Origin: Aporrectodea caliginosa
Lineage: Eukaryota; Annelida; Clitellata; Crassiclitellata; Lumbricidae
DNA: 64,000 bases
NCBI GenBank assembly: GCA_020284085.1
Contig: JACEVL010000130.1
Coordinates: 4,507,558-4,571,557, forward strand
Direction of reading: 5' to 3'
Each line of letters starts with the position of its first letter. Position 1 is the stretch's first letter. This document shows positions 1 through 11,349 of the stretch, piece after piece. The notes under the pieces were generated by a model. It did no database searches, had not been told where the DNA came from, and worked only from the letters and a program-made list of their open reading frames with translations. Both the position numbers and the translations under genes were made by a program.

Positions 1-650
1 TGAAGTAGGTAAGGTTCTTGGCGTCCCTCTTTCCGATAGATTGGGTTTCTCAATGCATATTGATAACATTGATAACCAAGCAAAGCAATCCTTTTATGCA
101 CTTCACTTCCTTGTGGCGCATGGTTTGACAATCAATCGACGATGTTGTACGTTCCACCACAGTAGCACGAATGCTGTAGACTATACATCTCCAGCATGGT
201 GGGGTTTTGCAAAAGTCTGTGTGCTATTAGTAGAAAGCTCATACGACAGGTTTTTTTGTACCATCCAATACCCATACATTTGACATGTTGTGTTCTAAGG
301 TAGATGAAACCCTCTTTGCTGCTATCCTCAATGACTCCGGACATGTCCTCCATCATCTACTCCCGCCAGAACGGGTAACCGGATACTCCCTTAGGCCTCG
401 CTCTCATAATCTTGAGATTCCGCGCTGTGATTCGGTGACTGGATAGGGGTTTCTCACAAGAATGTTGTATAGATGAGTTTTTTTATTTAGTTTTTTAGTC
501 ATTTTACTAAACTTTTAATTTACATCTTTAATTTCTAATTATTACTTCGTTGTGTTATAGCCTAATAAATGTTTTATGTTGTATGCCCCATTGTGCGTTT
601 GCAAGTGGTGGAATAAAGAATTACTTTACTTACTTATTAATATATAAGTT
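1..650 (+). mobile_element. LINE fragment, reverse-transcriptase C-terminal part and 3' tail
   Basis: Translation of bases 1-290 reads as the region downstream of the RT catalytic core: a KVLGV-like motif, then SFYALHFLVAHGL and SPAWWGFAK. The same pattern recurs in the LINE copies at 3.8, 37.8, 48.7 and 58.8 kb. The frame is broken after the WWGF motif and resumes around 300-450 with a YSLRPR-like stretch. An AT-rich 3' UTR follows, with an AATAAA-like GGAATAAAG and a TTACTTACTTA tail near 630, which is the LINE 3' end. The copy is cut by the window start and is a dead 5'-truncated pseudogene. The clade (Jockey/I-like or RTE-like) cannot be settled from this fragment. Confidence 0.75.
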
Positions 651-1055
651 ACACATATAATATAATATATATATATATATCGTGGAATATTATAACGCGT
701 AAAAACACTCAAGATGCAGTATAGCAATATAAACAATATCAATACATTTATAATTATTTCAAATCACAACAAGAAATCTCTTCGAATAACTTTACACCCC
801 TTTTTCAAAACCTGTTACGCTATATCTAGCCACGAAGACCTTCACATATTACATTAACGCCTGCAAAATTTTAACGATACTGTGTCATAACGAAAATGAT
901 TAGCATCACCCTCGTTCTTTGTCCAGGCTTTGGACTTGCACCACGAGACAGCAACAATTAAAGTGAATCCCAAGATTATAGCAGTAGCTTCAAGTGTTTA
1001 ATGACATCTGGTAGCTGTCATGTATTCAAATCTTCATATATACATATATAGATAT
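651..1055. repeat. Background repeat mosaic with one module D copy
   Basis: AT-rich sequence with a short TA run (about 660-680). A diverged antisense module D copy lies at about 880-950 (ATGATTAGCATCACCCTCG then a GGACTTGCACC variant), followed by a module A-like stretch near 1000. No gene is visible. Confidence 0.5.
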
Positions 1056-1650
1056 ACATTTATTTATTTTCCAAACATTTACACCACGCCCCTTCAAGAT
1101 TCCTACTCAGAGGCGCTCCCTGCGCTAATCTAAATGATGTTAGAGTCAATATGACCAGAAAATCAGTCGAAAACGAACACAACACGAATAACAGATGACT
1201 AGAAGAGTCACCATTGGCAAGGTCCCGCAAACACGAAGAGCCCAGTCAACGGATTCTCATCCGGAGCTGATGGTTGGCACGTTACTCGAAGTTCTTGGTC
1301 GCGGTAGCGTCGAAGAAGAGGAATGACGACAGGCGACGAGGGTCGGAACATAAGCACATCGACACCATGGCAGTTCCTCTCAGATGGTAGAAGACGTTGC
1401 GTCCAGGAATCCCACTGGTACTGGATCTGCAGAGGAAGACATTCTTAGTAGCCGGCAAATCGTCGAATAGTCACTGATGTAGGACGGTGGACACCATAAC
1501 CGTAGCCTTTGTTGTAACGTAAAAACCTGAGACCCCTCAGCGGGCGAAACCATTCTGTCGGTCAGTGACGGGCTAACGGCTTGGATGGTAAGCGTTCGAA
1601 AATCGTTCAAAACACACCAGATAAGAGAGAAGTGTCTCCACGGACGCATA
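1056..1650 (-). mobile_element. CR1/L2-type LINE 3' end, minus strand
   Basis: Bases 1080-1130 contain the antisense form of the LINE/SINE tail seen throughout the window (CGCCCCTTCAAGATTCCTAC then AGAGGCGCTCCC). The tail belongs to CR1/L2-type LINEs, as the complete example at 42.96-43.02 kb shows. The stretch up to about 1650 is moderately GC-rich and unlike the background, and is probably degraded 3' UTR or coding sequence of the same element. The 89-residue minus-strand ORF in it has no recognisable domain. Confidence 0.5.
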
Positions 1651-1739
1651 CGAGTTAATTTTGAAAATCGAATAACACAATTAGTCGAGCAAAACGACTG
1701 CGACCAACCAAATGGTCAAAATTAACGCGCAGATAAATA

Positions 1740-2480
1740 CATGCGGCAATCTTGGCCGTAAGGTGCGCATGAGTTTTTTGTCGCTAAACAATGAATATTT
1801 GTGGTGATATTGCAACGCTATGTTTAGAAACCTTTTTATTGTGTCATACAGAGACTATAAGTACCGCTTTCTTTGCATTTCTCCAGTATTATCTTTGTCG
1901 TGTATACAGAATTCCATCACTACCCTACCAGTGGTAGCGCTAGTTCGAAGCCTCGAAAAAGGAGGAGGGCTCCTCTTATCATCTTCGTTACGACACATTT
2001 TCGTTAATCAACAACTATCCAATCCATTGTATATACGTTTCTGAATTGTCTGCAACGGCCTTTGATGACATAAGGGGACGTTACAGTTTGGAATAATAAT
2101 AATAATTTAGAGGTGTCCGAACAGATCACAACATAATTATTAGGTTAGGTTCGGTTAGTTACTATTTAATGACTACAACTGCTGCTAATTGCTTCTTGCT
2201 TTAGAACATGTTTAAAGTATTTACGGAAGTTATCTTTATGCCCATCTATAAACAAATTGAAACCCCGATTAGCCGCTTTTTTTGCTTCTCGGTCACGGGA
2301 AAAACTGTTGCTTTAACGTTCAATGGATTGTTTAGTTATTGTTTTGTTTACCTTGTTTGTAACCTCATTGTGCAACAATATAGTTTTATCTGTGGTAATG
2401 ACATCCAATTGAAATTTCAATCGTTTTTATTTAACTTCAATCCTGAAAATTCACATCTCATTGACTTGTAACAGATTCCT
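1740..2480. repeat. Background block paralogous to 14.93-15.61 kb
   Basis: Order: a B-like module (CTATGTTTAGAAACCTTTTT), a sense module D (about 1920-2010), module A (about 2045-2090, ending GGGGACGTTACAGTTTGG with an AATAATAAT tail), then a stretch with GCTTTAGAACATGTTTAAAG. The same order occurs at 14.93-15.61 kb and partly at 63.65-64.0 kb. Two ORFs (74 and 87 residues) are disrupted in the paralogue, so they are not genes. Confidence 0.7.
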
Positions 2481-2589
2481 CATATAAGGCTACTCATCAA
2501 CACATACTTCTGAGAAAATGAACGCAACTAACGTAACTGCTCTTTGCTTGATCTTATAGGGTGAAAAAACACTTAATAGAGGTGTGTAA

Positions 2590-2890
2590 TTATCGTATTG
2601 CATACTACAGAACTGTTAGATGGTTAGTTGCTATTTAAGGATTCAACGACACTGCCACTTAGCAACCGTGATTAGCGTCGCCCTCCTCCTTTCTCCATGC
2701 TTTGGACTGGCACTGCACCGCTCTTTTTCACTTTCGGGGCGAATATCATAATTATTTGAACGAGATGTGCAATTATTTTCAACAAACTCCGCCACTACTT
2801 GTACTCTTACAGTGCCAGTCCCAAGCCTAGTATAAAGAAGGAGGGCGACGTCAATGATCTTCGTTATCACACAGTGTCGTTAAACTGAAA
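2590..2890. repeat. Two module D copies in inverted orientation
   Basis: An antisense copy (about 2610-2720, GTCGCCCTCCTCCTTTCTCC) and a sense copy (about 2780-2890, ending GTGTCGTTAAACTGAAACTG) face each other with about 70 bp between. The 75-residue ORF spanning both is an artefact. Confidence 0.7.
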
Positions 2891-2929
2891 CTGAATAAAA
2901 ATCAGTTCTCACCGTTCGTATCGGCATAA

Positions 2930-3710
2930 TAAGTAAGTAAGTAAGTATGTTCTTTGTAAACAAAAGCAAACAATCAGCGCTTTACATATAAAGTCAAAAA
3001 TGATTTAGGTATAAAGAAAACGATAATTAGAAGAAAAATAAGTCAACTAGAAAACTGATAGATCTCTAACTGTGCAACATCCTAGCTAAGAAGCCGCGCC
3101 TGGTAAGGGAATCAAATCTAGGGAGAACACGGTTATGTGAGCGTGGGCGCAGGTCATGACCAGTGCAATTGACATGGGGGGAAAAGGTCGTGGAGGGTGT
3201 GGCTAGCATTTGTTAGGCTGTTTCTAAAGAGGTCTATGTTAGCTTTTTTTACTAAACTCCTCAAAGGTGGGAAAAGATTTGGGTAGGAAACCAAGGCGTA
3301 GGCCTACCAACTTGCGGACCAGCGCGCTCAAAGAGTCAAGTTCCTGCTCACTGGCGAAGCCACACCATACTTGGGAACAGTATAGCATGCGGTTGATAGT
3401 GGTAGCCCTGACCACATCACGAAGCCTGACCCCGAAAGCCCACTTGAAATCAAAATACGATGGACATGGAGAGATTGCTTGGCCCGAATGCAAAGTCTTT
3501 GAACATACGGGGAAAGCAGAACTTTCGGTAATCTCAGCGCCCAGTGCATTCAATGACATAACCCTTTTAACTTAATGCCAGGCAGGATTGGAGGGTCCTG
3601 TATAAGATTCACCTTTGGTTTGGTAAATACAATCTCGCAGGATTTTGAGTGGTTCAGGTGGAGATTACATTTAAGATCCCAGGTGCTAATATGATCTAAT
3701 TCTATATATA
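2930..3710 (-). mobile_element. LINE fragment, RT thumb region and 3' tail, minus strand
   Basis: Read on the minus strand, about 3700-3560 translates to an LNHSKSCEIVF stretch and a PPILPGI motif, typical of the segment after the RT YADD box. A frame break follows, then RLRDVVRATTINRMLYCSQVWCGF in frame at 3559-3239, equivalent to the WWGF region of the neighbouring LINEs. The AT-rich 3' part ends at an antisense AAGTAAGTAAGTAAG tail at 2933-2947. It is a 5'-truncated pseudogene. It differs enough from the next copy (3.8-4.8 kb) to be another family or an older copy. Confidence 0.8.
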
Positions 3711-3813
3711 TATTCGTTTAATGTGAATCAGGTTGACAAGCCGCAACCGGTTACAAGGTAAAGTGAAAAGAGATTAGTAATTAAAATTCTATAGGTTATT
3801 GTTTGTTCAGGGG

Positions 3814-4835
3814 TTATTTTTTGAGCAAGCTCCTATAGAGGACCCTAGGAATGTAGTTCTTATCATCCTTAGCTGGTAATGCAAAATCGTGAGTTCGAGG
3901 GCGAAGGCTGTAACTTCGCTTGATGACAGGCGGAAACAAGCTCCGCAAGACGTGGGATGTATTTCTGCTGACTGCCGTCAGCAGTCTGTCCTCGGCCCAT
4001 ACCATCACCGAGACGTCAGGCGCGTTGCCAGGGAGATAGCCCATTCGTCGCGATCTTTGTAGAAATCGGTCCAACCTATTTCTGTCCTCAGCTTTGGTGA
4101 AGCCCCACCAGGCTGGCGCCGCATAAAGCAGACGGGACACGGTTGTTGCCTTTGCCACGTCATGCAGCGCCGTTGTAGGAAGGCCGTGGGACCTCAGAAC
4201 GCTAAGGGCATACGGGGAGCGCGAGCAGACCCCCAATATTCCATCGATGTGTGTGGATGTGCCAAGGTCTTCTCGTATGGTCACTCCCAGGATTTTCATG
4301 GTGGCAACGCGCTCTACTCCGGCGATGGTTGGTGGCAATTCGATGTTGCTGCGCCGGCGAATCAACATCTCTCGGGATTTGGATGCGTTTAGGCGTAAGT
4401 TGTTGCGGGCTGCCCATGTCGCGATGTGGTCAAGCTCTACGGAGACAGTTACTCTCTTCGAGGCACCGACGATCAAATACGTGTCATCAGCGTACTTGAC
4501 GATCAGGTTCTGCTGATCGACTGGCTGAAGGTCAGAGGCGTTGACAATATAGCCAGATGGTCCAAACCCCGAGCCTTGTAATTCTGCATCCGTAGTGGAG
4601 ATATTAGAAGCCAAGATCACAAGAATGTAGTCATCAGCATACTTGAAGATACGATTAAAGCTATAGAGAGGTTTTAGGCCGGAGATGGCAACCAGGAAGT
4701 TTATAGGACCCATACCAGAACCCTGAATTATGCTGGCATTGATTTCAGCCAGTGCAGACAAAAGACCACGGAACTTGGTGCAATGACTACTATTGCTCAG
4801 GAGGGAGATAATCCAGTTGAATATATTAGCTGGGG

Positions 4836-4837
<2 letters not shown>
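3814..4837 (-). mobile_element. LINE reverse-transcriptase fragment with a duplicated YADD region
   Basis: An open frame of 315 codons (4761-3814) continues upstream without a real start to about 4837, where a trinucleotide array begins, so the ATG is not the true start. The fragment begins just before the RT catalytic box. It has two successive copies of a GSGxGP...KYADD segment (residues about 13-52 and 62-98). The second is followed by LRLNASKS, KILGVTI, ALSVLRSHGLP, TVSRLLYAAPAWWGF and YSLRPR, in the order normal for non-LTR retrotransposons. An RT has only one YADD box, so this looks like a fusion of two related copies. The frame is intact over the rest, so it is one of the younger LINE remnants here. 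It cannot be functional, because the N-terminal endonuclease and RT fingers are absent. Confidence 0.85.
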
Positions 4838-4889
<52 letters not shown>

Positions 4890-4925
4890 CGACGACGACG
4901 ACGACGATGATGATGATGATGATGA
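4838..4925. repeat. ATG/ACG trinucleotide microsatellite
   Basis: An uninterrupted GAT/ATG array with a central run of GAC units. It abuts the 5' end of the minus-strand LINE fragment. The 73-residue Met/Thr ORF is an artefact. Confidence 0.95.
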
Positions 4926-5650
4926 TTTATGATATAATGCATTTCATCGACAAATTTCTCATAAATGTTCGCTCTACTAAGATACCTTTTACTAGTGTCT
5001 GTAGGACGCTATAAGTATCGACTTTTCTTTGCGTATCTCATCTTCGTTAATAGTGATATCGTTTTTTATTGCATTGCATACTAAACTTCACCAAATCCTG
5101 CCTGTGGTAGTGCCAATCCAAAGTCTAAAAACGGAGGAGGGTGACGCTAGTCATCTTTGTAATGCTCAACAACGTAACACCAGAAAATATCCTGAAGAAA
5201 ATAAGATGTAATTAGATGTAATTAGGTCATGTTTATTAAGAATGATTTTTGATTTTAATATTTTTATGTGTGGGGCATTTGTGGCGGAATATTGTATAAT
5301 TTCCATCAGACAAATTTTCATAATAATTATATGTATCATATACAGTGTCAGATATAGTACTTCATGCCGTTAAACAACGAATAGTTGTGGTGATATTGAA
5401 AAGCTCTGTTTAAACACCTTTATTATAAAGTATTTCGGACGCTATAAGTTGCTCGTTTGCTTTGAATTGTGTATCTGTTTTTGACTATCATTTGTCTTCA
5501 ATGCATTGCATACATAACTTCACCATATCCCTGCCTGTGGTAGGGCCAATCCAAAGCCTAAATTGGAGGAGGGTGAGGCTAGTCATCCCTGTTATAACAC
5601 AGTCTCATCAACAGTAACTAACCATTGCTAGATATAAACGAAAATATTAT
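4926..5650. repeat. Background: two similar B-D module blocks
   Basis: Two successive copies of the same order: B (about 4975-5010 and 5395-5450), an ATTGCATTGCATAC stretch, then sense module D (about 5105-5165 and 5535-5605). Close relatives lie at 17.86-18.16 kb and 32.70-33.00 kb; the D part at 5105-5165 and the one at 32.92-32.98 kb are almost identical. No gene. Confidence 0.65.
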
Positions 5651-7025
5651 TATTATTATATTAGATAGTTACACTGTCTGGTAGAAAGGCATGGACGTTT
5701 AAAGTTGTCGATCCCAGCGTTATATTTTAGATGAGCTATTAAAAACCAATGTGTAACGACATCTTGTGGCTGCCAGGGCACTCACATCGACGTCATCAAT
5801 GCGAAGGGATGATTCTACCAGGTTTAACAACATATCTTGAGGCATTGGAATGCTATATAGAAACATGTACTAATTAGCCCAGCCATAAGTAGCCACACTG
5901 TCAACTGTTATTCGACACGTATACAGAGTTTTGCCTGATGTTTTGGGAAATAAACGAATAAGCTTATACATAGGTCGTTGGCTTCGATAGTAATTTGTGA
6001 AGCATTTATATTTAAAGATATCTATAAGATTATTAGCTTAGGTTAGGTTAGGTTAGTTGCTCTTTATCGTCGCTGTGTTATAGCATTGATGAGTGGCGTC
6101 GCCCTTTATCCGGGGTTTGGACTGGCACCACCAGAGTATGGTCAGTGGCTGTGCCAAGTCCGCTTACGTTGACCTTACCCTATAATTATATTGATTGGGT
6201 GGTCTTAAGGGAGATCCTAGTGATTGCTTAGGCTACCATTACTTAAACAGTATTATGTGGCATCACCGGCCGTTAACGTCGATATAAAGAGGTTTTGTAT
6301 CCGTTGGTGGTGTTCACTTACGATTATTATTATTCCACATTTGAACGACTAACAGTGATTTACGATTAATCGAAAATTTCCAACATGTAGCGTTAAGAGA
6401 AACCTATTTAAAGGTGTCTAATCCAGTGCATCTCAAACTTACTTTACCGGCCTTACCGTCGACCGGTGCTTTTCAAATCAGCTTACACTACAGGTAGGCC
6501 TACATAATTATTGCCATATTAAAATTTAGATTTTAAAATAATTTATTGTGACTGTTTACTATAAACAAGCTTAACATTTTGCTAGTGTTGCAAGGTTCAA
6601 ACTGTTTATTGTGTATCAACACCGTGTCAGACCATTATTCTTTCTGCTTTACATTGTAAACAGTTTAATAATTTATTTAACTACCATGAAGATTGTGATT
6701 TCCGTTATCATTCCACAGGCTGGAGACCAATCAATCGCCGACCAAGGACCACAATTTGGGTTCCACTGGTCTAATTAGTAGCATCACGTGTTCAAAGACA
6801 TCTTATGGATTTCAGGGCCGTTGACATCGACCTTACCTTACGACCCATTATGGAAACGTCCAGTCATTGATTAGTTTGTTATATTAGCAAGACTACAACC
6901 CGTAGTTACTAATTGACGACGCTGCGTCATAACATAGATGATTAGCGTCGCCCTCCTCTTTAAGCGAGGCTTCGGACTGGCACTGGCACAGTGTGCGCCG
7001 TGCAGGAGTTGACAATGGTTTTTGT

Positions 7026-7117
7026 GTATCCACAGTTTAACGGCAGCTTATGACAACATTGGCCGTTGCCGCCGACAAAGATTAGTTTTTGGCATATTAC
7101 AGCTCTTGTCTTTAATT
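7026..7117 (-). mobile_element. Micro-SINE copy 1 with 14-bp target-site duplication
   Basis: Antisense copy of the tiny retroposon: CCACAGTTTAACGGCAGC at the left and ATTACAGCTC at the right. The insert is flanked by perfect direct repeats ACAATGGTTTTTGT at 7012-7025 and 7118-7131. This is the clearest proof in the window that the unit is mobile and inserts with a LINE-type duplication. About 12 extra bases precede the usual 5' end. Confidence 0.85.
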
Positions 7118-7754
7118 ACAATGGTTTTTGTTTTCTATGCGGACTATAATATAGTTGGTTACAAGTTGTTTAAAGGTGTCGCTTTGACTAATATCATCAA
7201 GTAAAAATAGCTAAATGTCGTCAAATTCCATTGATGTCGGATAGGACGATGTTAAACCCTTGAACTAGAACTGTTACCAATCGAAACTTGCTTCAGAAAG
7301 TGTCCGGTTTCTTATCTGAAAGTGAGAACATTTCGAATTGATTTAGCTAATGTATAATTATGGTAACGTTGACTTGAACGGACCTGCTAGCCATAAGACA
7401 GACTATCGTTAAACGCTCGATGCTGGCAATATTGTTGCGATCTGTTAGACAGCTCTAATTGGCTCTCACATGACGATATATATATATAGCTGACATTATC
7501 TCTAATCACAGAAAGTAGGCCTAACCGATGCATTACTCTACGTCGTTTAACATTGAATCTTGTGACATTGTAAGGATTTATTTTGACACCTTTAAATGGT
7601 GTCGTTTCGACGTTAAATTTCTTGTTTTCATTGTATGGTATATATTGTGAATTGTCGTCAACGGCCTTTGTTGTCATAAGGCGACGTTAAACCTTTGAGT
7701 AATAAAATAAATGCATATGTAGCTGCATTATCCTTAAGTGATACTGTTATGTCA

Positions 7755-7839
7755 GAGCTGTAATATGCCAAAAAATAATCTTTGTTGGCGGAAACAGCCT
7801 ATGTTGTCATAAGCTGCCGTTAACCTGTGGATCCATCCA
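7755..7839 (+). mobile_element. Micro-SINE copy 2
   Basis: Starts GAGCTGTAATATGCC and ends with CTGTGGATCCATCCA. No clear duplication is visible at its flanks. Confidence 0.85.
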
Positions 7840-8585
7840 AGCGTTACTGTCTCCATTTATTCAGGTTAATATTATGAAGTTAGGTTGGCGTCAACGGCTC
7901 TGGCAGCCACAAGATGTCGTTTAACACTGCATACTACCAGAGCCATAAATATCGGTATAGAATAGATAGTTATTTTATTATTCATTGTGTAACGATATCT
8001 TGTGGCTGCTAGGATAGAGTTGGTTTGGAGGTATTTTTAGGAATCTAAGTAGATCGGCAGTTAACTGTATCAGATTGAACGAAAGCAAACAGGATTATAT
8101 ATAGAGCTGTCTAATACCAATATAAAGGTGTCTGCAGAGTTGGTTACATGTTATTTTTAGGTTTCGTCGTGAATAATGTCATCGAGACCCGGCGAGATTA
8201 AAACCTGCCACATCTGTGGATCGAATACGTTGACTTGAAAGCCGCGTTTAAATATGACACTGGTAGCCTGCTGTTAAAAGTAACGCTTTACGTAGACGTA
8301 TTTAGAAAGTTTTGTGTTATTTCATAATACTGAGCAATCTGAAGAAATATGTAATGTAGGCAACGAGAACATTGTACGATCCAGTTAAACACTAAATTCT
8401 ACTGGTTGGATCTGTTGAGACACCTTTAAAACGCGTCGACACCATATTATATGACGTAATTCTTATTCGTTCAATAACAATTTTCAGTTGCATGGCTAAA
8501 GATTAAACGTTACTAATCAACAAATTATGTCATGACCAGAGTCACGACACAACAACTGGCGATTAAAGGAAACTGTGAAGTAAAT

Positions 8586-8700
8586 ATTCATTCATTCATT
8601 CATTCATTCATTCATTCATTCATTCATTCATTCATTCATTCATTCATTCATTCATTCATTCAGAGGACTTATATAGCGCCCCTCAAAGATAAGGCGCAAT
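8586..8700 (-). mobile_element. LINE 3' end with ATTC microsatellite tail
   Basis: An ATTC array (8586-8661) adjoins ATATAGCGCCCCTCAAAG. On the minus strand this is the CR1/L2-type terminal GGGGCGCTATATAAGT followed by a GAAT-type tail. The array therefore grew from the simple-repeat tail of a LINE inserted on the minus strand. Confidence 0.75.
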
Positions 8701-8925
8701 ATATTTAAAGATGTCTGCGCAGATCATAACATTATTAGCTTAGGTTATAGTTAGTTAATTAGTTGGACATCGAGTGGTTCATTCAGTAGCAGAAAGTATT
8801 TAAGATTAGGGCAAATGAACTGTTCTATCCGACTACACAATACCACTCATGCTCGAAGTCTAGTAAAGCCAGTCTAAACTGGTTAAAGGAGGAGGGCATA
8901 TTGTCGCATACTTCATTATTATTAT
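8701..8925. repeat. Background with one sense module D
   Basis: A B-type stretch (ATATTTAAAGATGTCTG), a TTATTAGCTTAGGTTA stretch and a degraded sense D at about 8855-8905. The 49.54-49.73 kb region has the same layout. Confidence 0.55.
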
Positions 8926-9130
<205 letters not shown>

Positions 9131-9190
9131 TGCCCTGAGGTACTTTATTAGGGACTTAGAAATTATAAAAGTAATGTGTTTCTGGAACGG

Positions 9191-9526
9191 CTATACCTCA
9201 TCCATATCGGGCGTGGGTTTAATGAATGTGCCACTAAAAGCTACGGCGTTGAAGCGTTGTATTGTGACTGAGATTCTCTGAAATAAGTAGCTGGTTTCTC
9301 TCTGTTCACCTGTAGCTATCGTGAGGTGGCGACCCATGTCAGAAATAAAATTGAGGCCAGCGGTATTGATGGGACCCAGCGTTTCCAGGGCTAGCGGTAT
9401 GAAAACGTGTGTTTCTAGAAAGGCGTGGTATTTCTGTGTCTTTCTGTCCACTGCCAGACTCGCTGCTGCTCCCGCTTTGGCTGCTGATGCCAGAGTGTCT
9501 ATAACCGTGGCGTCGGTCGAAGGCAA
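9191..9526 (-). pseudogene. Fragment resembling the C-terminal domain of retroelement ORFs
   Basis: A 111-codon open frame on the minus strand with A/V-rich ATVIDTLASAAK near the N-terminus, FIPLALETLGP in the middle (about residues 41-51) and SYLFQRIS (about residues 78-85). From memory, this pattern (a DVTV-like strand, then FxPLxxETLG, then HLFQRLS) occurs at the C-terminus of RT-containing repeat ORFs in invertebrates and may be a restriction-like endonuclease fold. I could not verify that. The reading frame is intact, but there is no credible start or upstream coding sequence. It ends in the TTTAAAGGTGT background module. Base composition is higher in GC than the surroundings, consistent with a transposon remnant. 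A short host gene is a less likely alternative. Confidence 0.4.
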
Positions 9527-9696
9527 TTTAAAGGTGTTTAATCCAGTGCATCTTTAACTTTCTGATGCTGTGGACCAGTAGTTTCCTTTATTACCAGCTT
9601 TTCCGCCTTTCAACATCAGCTTACATGTATATTATGTTATATTGAAATTGAGATTTCCTATTTATTTTTTTACTGTCTGATATTATTGTATACAGT
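9527..9696. repeat. Composite repeat, left part split by a piggyBac-type element
   Basis: TTTAAAGGTGTTTAATCCAG and the following ACATCAGCTTACATG match the composite unit at 6.41, 35.58 and 54.25 kb. The match resumes after the inserted element at 10752. Confidence 0.65.
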
Positions 9697-9700
9697 TTAA

Positions 9701-10747
9701 CACTAGAAGTACCGAGCAATCGAACTTCCTAGAAACACCAAGGGGGTCATTTTGACCCCACATAATTTATAATTCAAAGTCAATTGTAAATTCAATGAAA
9801 TTGACTATCAACTTTATTAACATAAATTACTTAAGCATAAACAAGTGTAATAAGTAAGTTGGAATGGAATAATAGGAGATCCTCTCCTCTCACCAGATCT
9901 ACTATCCTCTCGCCAGATCTCCTCCGCTCTCACTAAATCTACTATCCGCTCACCAGATCTCCTATATACACTCTCACCAGATTTCCTATCCTCTCACCAG
10001 ATCTCACCCTATCTTCTCGCCAAGTCTCCTATCCACTCACCAGATCTCCTATATATCCTCTCACCAGATTTCCTATCCTCTCACCAGATCTCACCCTATC
10101 TTTTCACCAAACCTCTTATCCTCTCACCAGATTTATTATCCTCTCATCAGATCTCACCCTATCTTTTCGCCAGATCTCCTATCCTCTCACCAGATTTCTT
10201 ATCATCTCATCAGACCTCACCCTATCTTCTCACCAAATCTCCTATCCTCTCACCAGATCTCTCCTCTCACCAGATCTTCTCTCCTCTTGCCAGATCTTCT
10301 ATCTTCTCACCAGATCTTCTCTCCTTTCACCAGTTCTCCTATCTTATCACCAGATCTCCTATCTTCTGACCAGATATTTTTTCCTTTCACCAGATCGTCT
10401 CTCCTCTCACCAGATCTCCTCTCCTCTCACCAGATATCCTATCTTCTCGCATTTTATTACGTAATTAGCTTTGATCTATAATATTATTAAATAGAAAAAA
10501 GAAATGCGTAGCCTTACATGCAAGTACTAATATAGGGAGGGGTCAGATTGACCCCTTGGTGCTTAAAGGTAGAACAGCAAAAATCTCAGAAATTATGAAT
10601 CCCCCCGAGTTCAAATTTTGTCAGAGGGTATACCCTACGAAGTTAGGAGAAGTCATGAAATTACAGGACCCAGGCTATATCTGGGGCCGAGGTGCGTTAC
10701 GCTAAAAACCAAAAGGGGTCAGATTGACCCCTGCGGTGCTTCTAGTG
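9701..10747. mobile_element. Non-autonomous piggyBac-type element 1 (TTAA target)
   Basis: Bounded by TTAA at 9697-9700 and 10748-10751. The inner ends are inverted: CACTAGAAGTACC on the left and GGTGCTTCTAGTG on the right. TTAA duplication with short inverted ends is the signature of piggyBac elements. No transposase coding sequence remains; most of the interior is a minisatellite. Three hairpin-forming palindromes of the form GGGGTCA-N3-TGACCCC lie at 9743-9759, 10539-10555 and 10715-10731. The flanking background is continuous across the insertion. Confidence 0.85.
9880..10455. repeat. Minisatellite of about 20 bp, CTCACCAGATCTCCTATC type
   Basis: About 28 imperfect units with a core of CTCTCACCAGATCTCCTATC. 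Unit length varies slightly and there are higher-order blocks (for example units with CACCCTATCTT). It lies wholly inside piggyBac-type element 1. Confidence 0.95.
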
Positions 10748-10751
10748 TTAA

Positions 10752-11345
10752 TATTTTATTGAAATACCATCATAATAGTTATTCCTGTTATCATTGCGAG
10801 GCCCTGTAACCAATTATTCGTGGACCGGTAACGGATCGCGGACCAAAGTTTTGGTAGCTCTGATCTAATCAAAGCGGAATATCTTTTGTAGCATTAAGTG
10901 CTTAATTAACGACTATAATATAATTAGCAGCATCTAGTGTTTAACGACGTCTTGTGGATCTCATGGCTGCCGTCGACGTTGCCTTATGACCCAATTTCGA
11001 AAGATCAAGTCATTGATTGGTCAGTTATTTCAACGTAACTACAATTAGAAATTACTACTTGACGATGCTGTGTCAAAACAAAGATCATTGTCATCTCCCT
11101 CCTCCTTCATCGAGGCTTGGGACTGGCACGACCAGAGTGCGCACCGTTTCGAATTTGACCATTGATTTAGTTTCCTCTGCACTGTTAGAAGTAATGGTTT
11201 TGTATATGGTATGTAAAGAATTTGGGTTTGTAAGCACCAAAGCCGTGCTGGTCCAACCATACACCGACTTGCTCTTCCGTCCATGTCGATGCGTCCTCCA
11301 TTTAAAAACACGCCTGCAAAGTCAACATAAAGTTACAAGGATTAT
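10752..11345. repeat. Composite repeat, right part of the interrupted copy
   Basis: Resumes the unit: GTGGACCGGTAACGGA (about 10818), GTGTTTAACGACGTCTTGTG (about 10936), then antisense module D (about 11045-11130). It matches 6.7-7.0, 36.8-37.5 and 54.58-55.16 kb. ORFs of 88 and 115 residues are not conserved in the paralogues. Confidence 0.65.
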
Positions 11346-11349
11346 TACT

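Larger units (their letters stand above)
5650..8580 (+). repeat. Composite repeat unit, copy 1
   Basis: Landmarks in order: ACATCTTGTGGCTGCCAGG (about 5758), GGTTAGGTTAGTTGC with antisense D (6040-6125), AGTATGGTCAGTGGC (6127), TTTAAAGGTGTCTAATCCAG (6408), CCGTTGACATCGACCTTACC (about 6818), a second antisense D (about 6910-6980), a module A/B run (about 7560-7700), and CCACATCTGTGGATCGAATACG (about 8206). The same order recurs at 34.1, 51.7 and 62.2 kb with substantial divergence. Two micro-SINEs are inserted. No ORF is conserved between copies. Confidence 0.65.

Noticed and set aside
6040..6060. TTAGGTTAGGTTAGG as a telomere-type repeat
   Set aside because: It is a short phrase inside the composite unit that recurs at 35.25 kb and elsewhere in the same context; the unit is not TTAGGG.
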